Below are positions 5,235 to 6,061 of a stretch of 6,061 bases of DNA, piece after piece. How positions within the stretch are numbered: the first letter of the stretch is position 1; every line of letters begins with the position of its first letter. Made by a program: the position numbers and the translations under genes. A model generated the notes under the pieces. The model was not told the origin of the DNA. It saw nothing but the letters and a program-made list of their open reading frames with translations, and did not search any database. The stretch comes from UBA9732 sp963609725 (GTDB lineage Bacteria > Spirochaetota > Spirochaetia > Sphaerochaetales > Sphaerochaetaceae): positions 1-6,061 of the forward strand of contig CAVDLI010000084.1 in NCBI GenBank assembly GCA_963609725.1, given 5' to 3'.

Positions 5235-5264
5235 ATTCTAGCTTATTTTTCTAAATAAGTACAA
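5235..5264 (-). promoter_or_regulatory. Candidate promoter of the hyp operon
   Basis: On the - strand: -35 TTGTAC (complement of 5259-5264), an 18-bp spacer, and -10 TAGAAT (complement of 5235-5240; five of six matches to TATAAT). The -10 ends 7 bases before the hypB ATG, so transcription would begin at or within a base or two of the start codon. This agrees with the missing SD. The A-rich - strand upstream could act as an UP element. Confidence 0.5.
5242..5259. promoter_or_regulatory. Palindromic operator candidate in the hypB promoter spacer
   Basis: cttattt (5242-5248) and aaataag (5253-5259) are perfect inverse complements around ttct, an 18-bp AT-rich dyad. It fills the space between the candidate -35 and -10 of the hyp operon, where a bound repressor would block RNA polymerase. 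AT-rich dyads of this size are typical MarR-family sites, and a marR gene is divergent next door; the pairing of the two is inferred. Confidence 0.4.
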
Positions 5265-5273
5265 GGGAATGAG

Positions 5274-5324
5274 TTTTTGCATTTTTGCTTTTTGTATTTT
5301 TTGGCTTTTCATATTTTGCTTTTT
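5274..5324 (-). promoter_or_regulatory. Seven A-tracts upstream of the hypB promoter
   Basis: On the + strand these are T-runs at 5274-5278, 5282-5286, 5289-5293, 5297-5302, 5306-5309, 5314-5317 and 5320-5324, several separated by gc or by g plus one or two other bases. On the - strand they are A-tracts about 10 to 60 bp upstream of the candidate -35, so they could act as a UP element or bent DNA. Spacing of the starts is 6-9 bp, shorter than one helical turn. Confidence 0.3.
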
Positions 5325-5341
5325 GCTGATTTACATACTTT

Positions 5342-5367
5342 ATGCCTTATGTGCTTTACATGCCTTA
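5342..5367. repeat. Short direct repeat ATGCCTTA, 18 bp apart
   Basis: atgccttat begins at 5342 and atgccttac at 5360, each preceded by cttta or ctttac. ttacat occurs three times around them (5331-5336, 5356-5361, 5365-5370). They lie in the divergent hypB/marR promoter region and could be half-sites for a DNA-binding protein or simple low-complexity drift. Confidence 0.3.
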
Positions 5368-5416
5368 CATTCGTCACACACGTCCAGTTTGCAATTTTCT
5401 ACATGGTATTTGGCTC

Positions 5417-5446
5417 TTGACATTTTATCCGATTTAGGATTATTTT
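5417..5446 (+). promoter_or_regulatory. Candidate marR promoter
   Basis: A perfect -35 TTGACA (5417-5422), 18-bp spacer and -10 TATTTT (5441-5446; four of six matches) point toward marR. Transcription would start near 5453, giving a leader of about 55 bases before the ATG at 5510. Confidence 0.45.
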
Positions 5447-5509
5447 TCATTGTAGCGATTGTCGATTAGGCTCTTTTGAGTGCCATTTTGAAACCGCTTG
5501 AGGTCCTTT

Positions 5510-5980
5510 ATGGATGTTTTAGATATAAAAAAAGCATTAAAAGATATAGATTTACGCTTTAGAGAGAATGATGGCATTTACCATGATTATGCCAAGTTTT
5601 GCAGTATGTCAGACTCTGAACAATGGTTTTTATACTCTTTGTGGTTACATGATTGTACTTGTACACAAAAGGAATTTTGTTCTGAATGGTTTTATAGTCC
5701 TCAAACTATAAATTCTTCACTTAAAGCATTGGAAGCAAAAGGCCTTATACAGTTAGAATTTGTTCCCGGAAATAAAAAAAGCAAAAATATCATATTCACA
5801 GAGACAGGTGAAGCAATTTGTAAAAAATTCATGGATCCTCTTCTTGAAGCAGAAAAGAATGCTTTTTGTGCTTTAGATGATAATGAAAAATGTGAGTTTT
5901 TACGACTTACAAAAAAGTATAATGCTCATTTGAGAGATGAAATTGGAAAATTAACAAAAATTCAAACTAATCAATGGTAG
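5510..5980 (+). CDS. MarR-family winged-helix transcriptional regulator, Cys-rich
   Basis: The product is 156 residues, the usual MarR size. The winged helix spans about residues 36-100: SDSEQWFLYSL (34-44), recognition helix SPQTINSSLKALEAKGLI (63-80), and a wing with GNKKSKNIIFTETG (87-100); the flanking helices should form the dimer interface. MarR proteins are dimeric DNA-binding repressors or activators that sense small ligands, oxidants or metals. The start is set at ATG 5510 because GAGG at 5500-5503 lies six bases before it; the TTG at 5498 would add four residues but has no SD. Seven cysteines (31, 49, 51, 57, 104, 120, 128), including H47-x-C49-x-C51-x5-C57 beside the helix-turn-helix, are unusual and could give thiol or metal sensing. 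It is divergent from the hyp operon and is the likely but unproven regulator of its promoter. Confidence 0.88.
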   Translation: MDVLDIKKALKDIDLRFRENDGIYHDYAKFCSMSDSEQWFLYSLWLHDCTCTQKEFCSEWFYSPQTINSSLKALEAKGLIQLEFVPGNKKSKNIIFTETGEAICKKFMDPLLEAEKNAFCALDDNEKCEFLRLTKKYNAHLRDEIGKLTKIQTNQW

Positions 5981-6061
5981 GTATCTTCAAAGCTTTTGCA
6001 TATGGTTTTGCCGTTTTGGCTGCCTTTTCTAACTGTTCAAATAATTTAATGAGTGTTGGAA
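5967..6061 (-). CDS. C-terminal fragment of an unrecognised protein (tentative)
   Basis: On the - strand the frame is open from the right edge for 30 codons to TAG at 5967-5969. It reads like a soluble helical C-terminus (LFEQLEKAAKTAKPYAKALK, ending KIPTID). I do not recognise the family. If real, it converges with marR and the two overlap by 14 bases over both stop codons. The alternative is a + strand gene starting at ATG 5974 (four bases over the marR stop), whose 29 codons look like a signal peptide (FAYGFAVLAAFSNC). That frame has no SD, and its Phe-rich sequence is what the complement of a Lys/Glu-rich gene produces. I therefore prefer the - strand, but flanking sequence is needed to decide. 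Confidence 0.4.
   Translation of the reverse strand, partial: PTLIKLFEQLEKAAKTAKPYAKALKIPTID

Noticed and set aside
5269..5469. + strand 66-codon hydrophobic frame (Phe/Cys/Leu-rich) that could be a small membrane protein
   Set aside because: The hydrophobicity follows from the T-tract DNA. It lies in the divergent promoter region, its AAGGG is only one base from the ATG, and the marR promoter runs through its end.

Overview
The window is AT-rich, mostly bacterial coding sequence with Shine-Dalgarno sites of the AGGAGG type. The gene content points to an anaerobe: an iron-sulfur-rich flavoprotein, nickel-insertion proteins HypA and HypB, and the tail of an Rpn/PD-(D/E)XK 'transposase-like' nuclease. 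A gut or rumen spirochaete (Treponema-like) or a clostridial relative fits best. This is an impression from protein flavour, since no rRNA or other marker gene is present.

Layout. Bases 1-167 hold the last 54 codons of an Rpn-family protein on the + strand, followed by a small inverted repeat. Bases 168-567 have no convincing gene. They contain a strong hairpin that reads as an intrinsic terminator only on the - strand, a short SD-ATG mini-ORF, and a TGTGAA-N5-TTCACA palindrome. Then comes apt (adenine phosphoribosyltransferase, +). The 287-base convergent gap 1093-1379 is packed with repeats: a 14-bp tandem repeat over the apt stop codon, a 95-bp element with perfect 14-bp inverted ends, and an 18-bp tandem repeat running into the hypA stop codon.

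The core of the window is a three-gene - strand operon transcribed hypB > 926-aa oxidoreductase > hypA (5227 down to 1380). HypB is a GTPase and HypA a zinc-containing nickel metallochaperone; together they load Ni into enzymes such as [NiFe] hydrogenase or urease. Between them lies a large multi-domain flavoprotein: a winged-helix-like N-terminus, a Cys-rich region with CxCR and CNC motifs, a ferredoxin motif, a complete GltD/NfnB-like FAD-NAD(P)H module, and a C-terminal ferredoxin. Its placement between two Ni chaperones with no Ni enzyme nearby is the most interesting functional feature. hypB carries a 10-N assembly gap that looks like an unmerged 8-bp contig overlap rather than missing sequence.

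Upstream of hypB is a candidate promoter whose -10 lies only 7 nt from the ATG, suggesting a leaderless mRNA. Its spacer is filled by an 18-bp palindrome, and a run of A-tracts lies further upstream. Divergently, a MarR-family regulator with an unusual number of cysteines follows its own TTGACA promoter; it is the obvious candidate regulator of the hyp operon. The right edge probably contains the C-terminus of a - strand gene that overlaps the marR stop codon.
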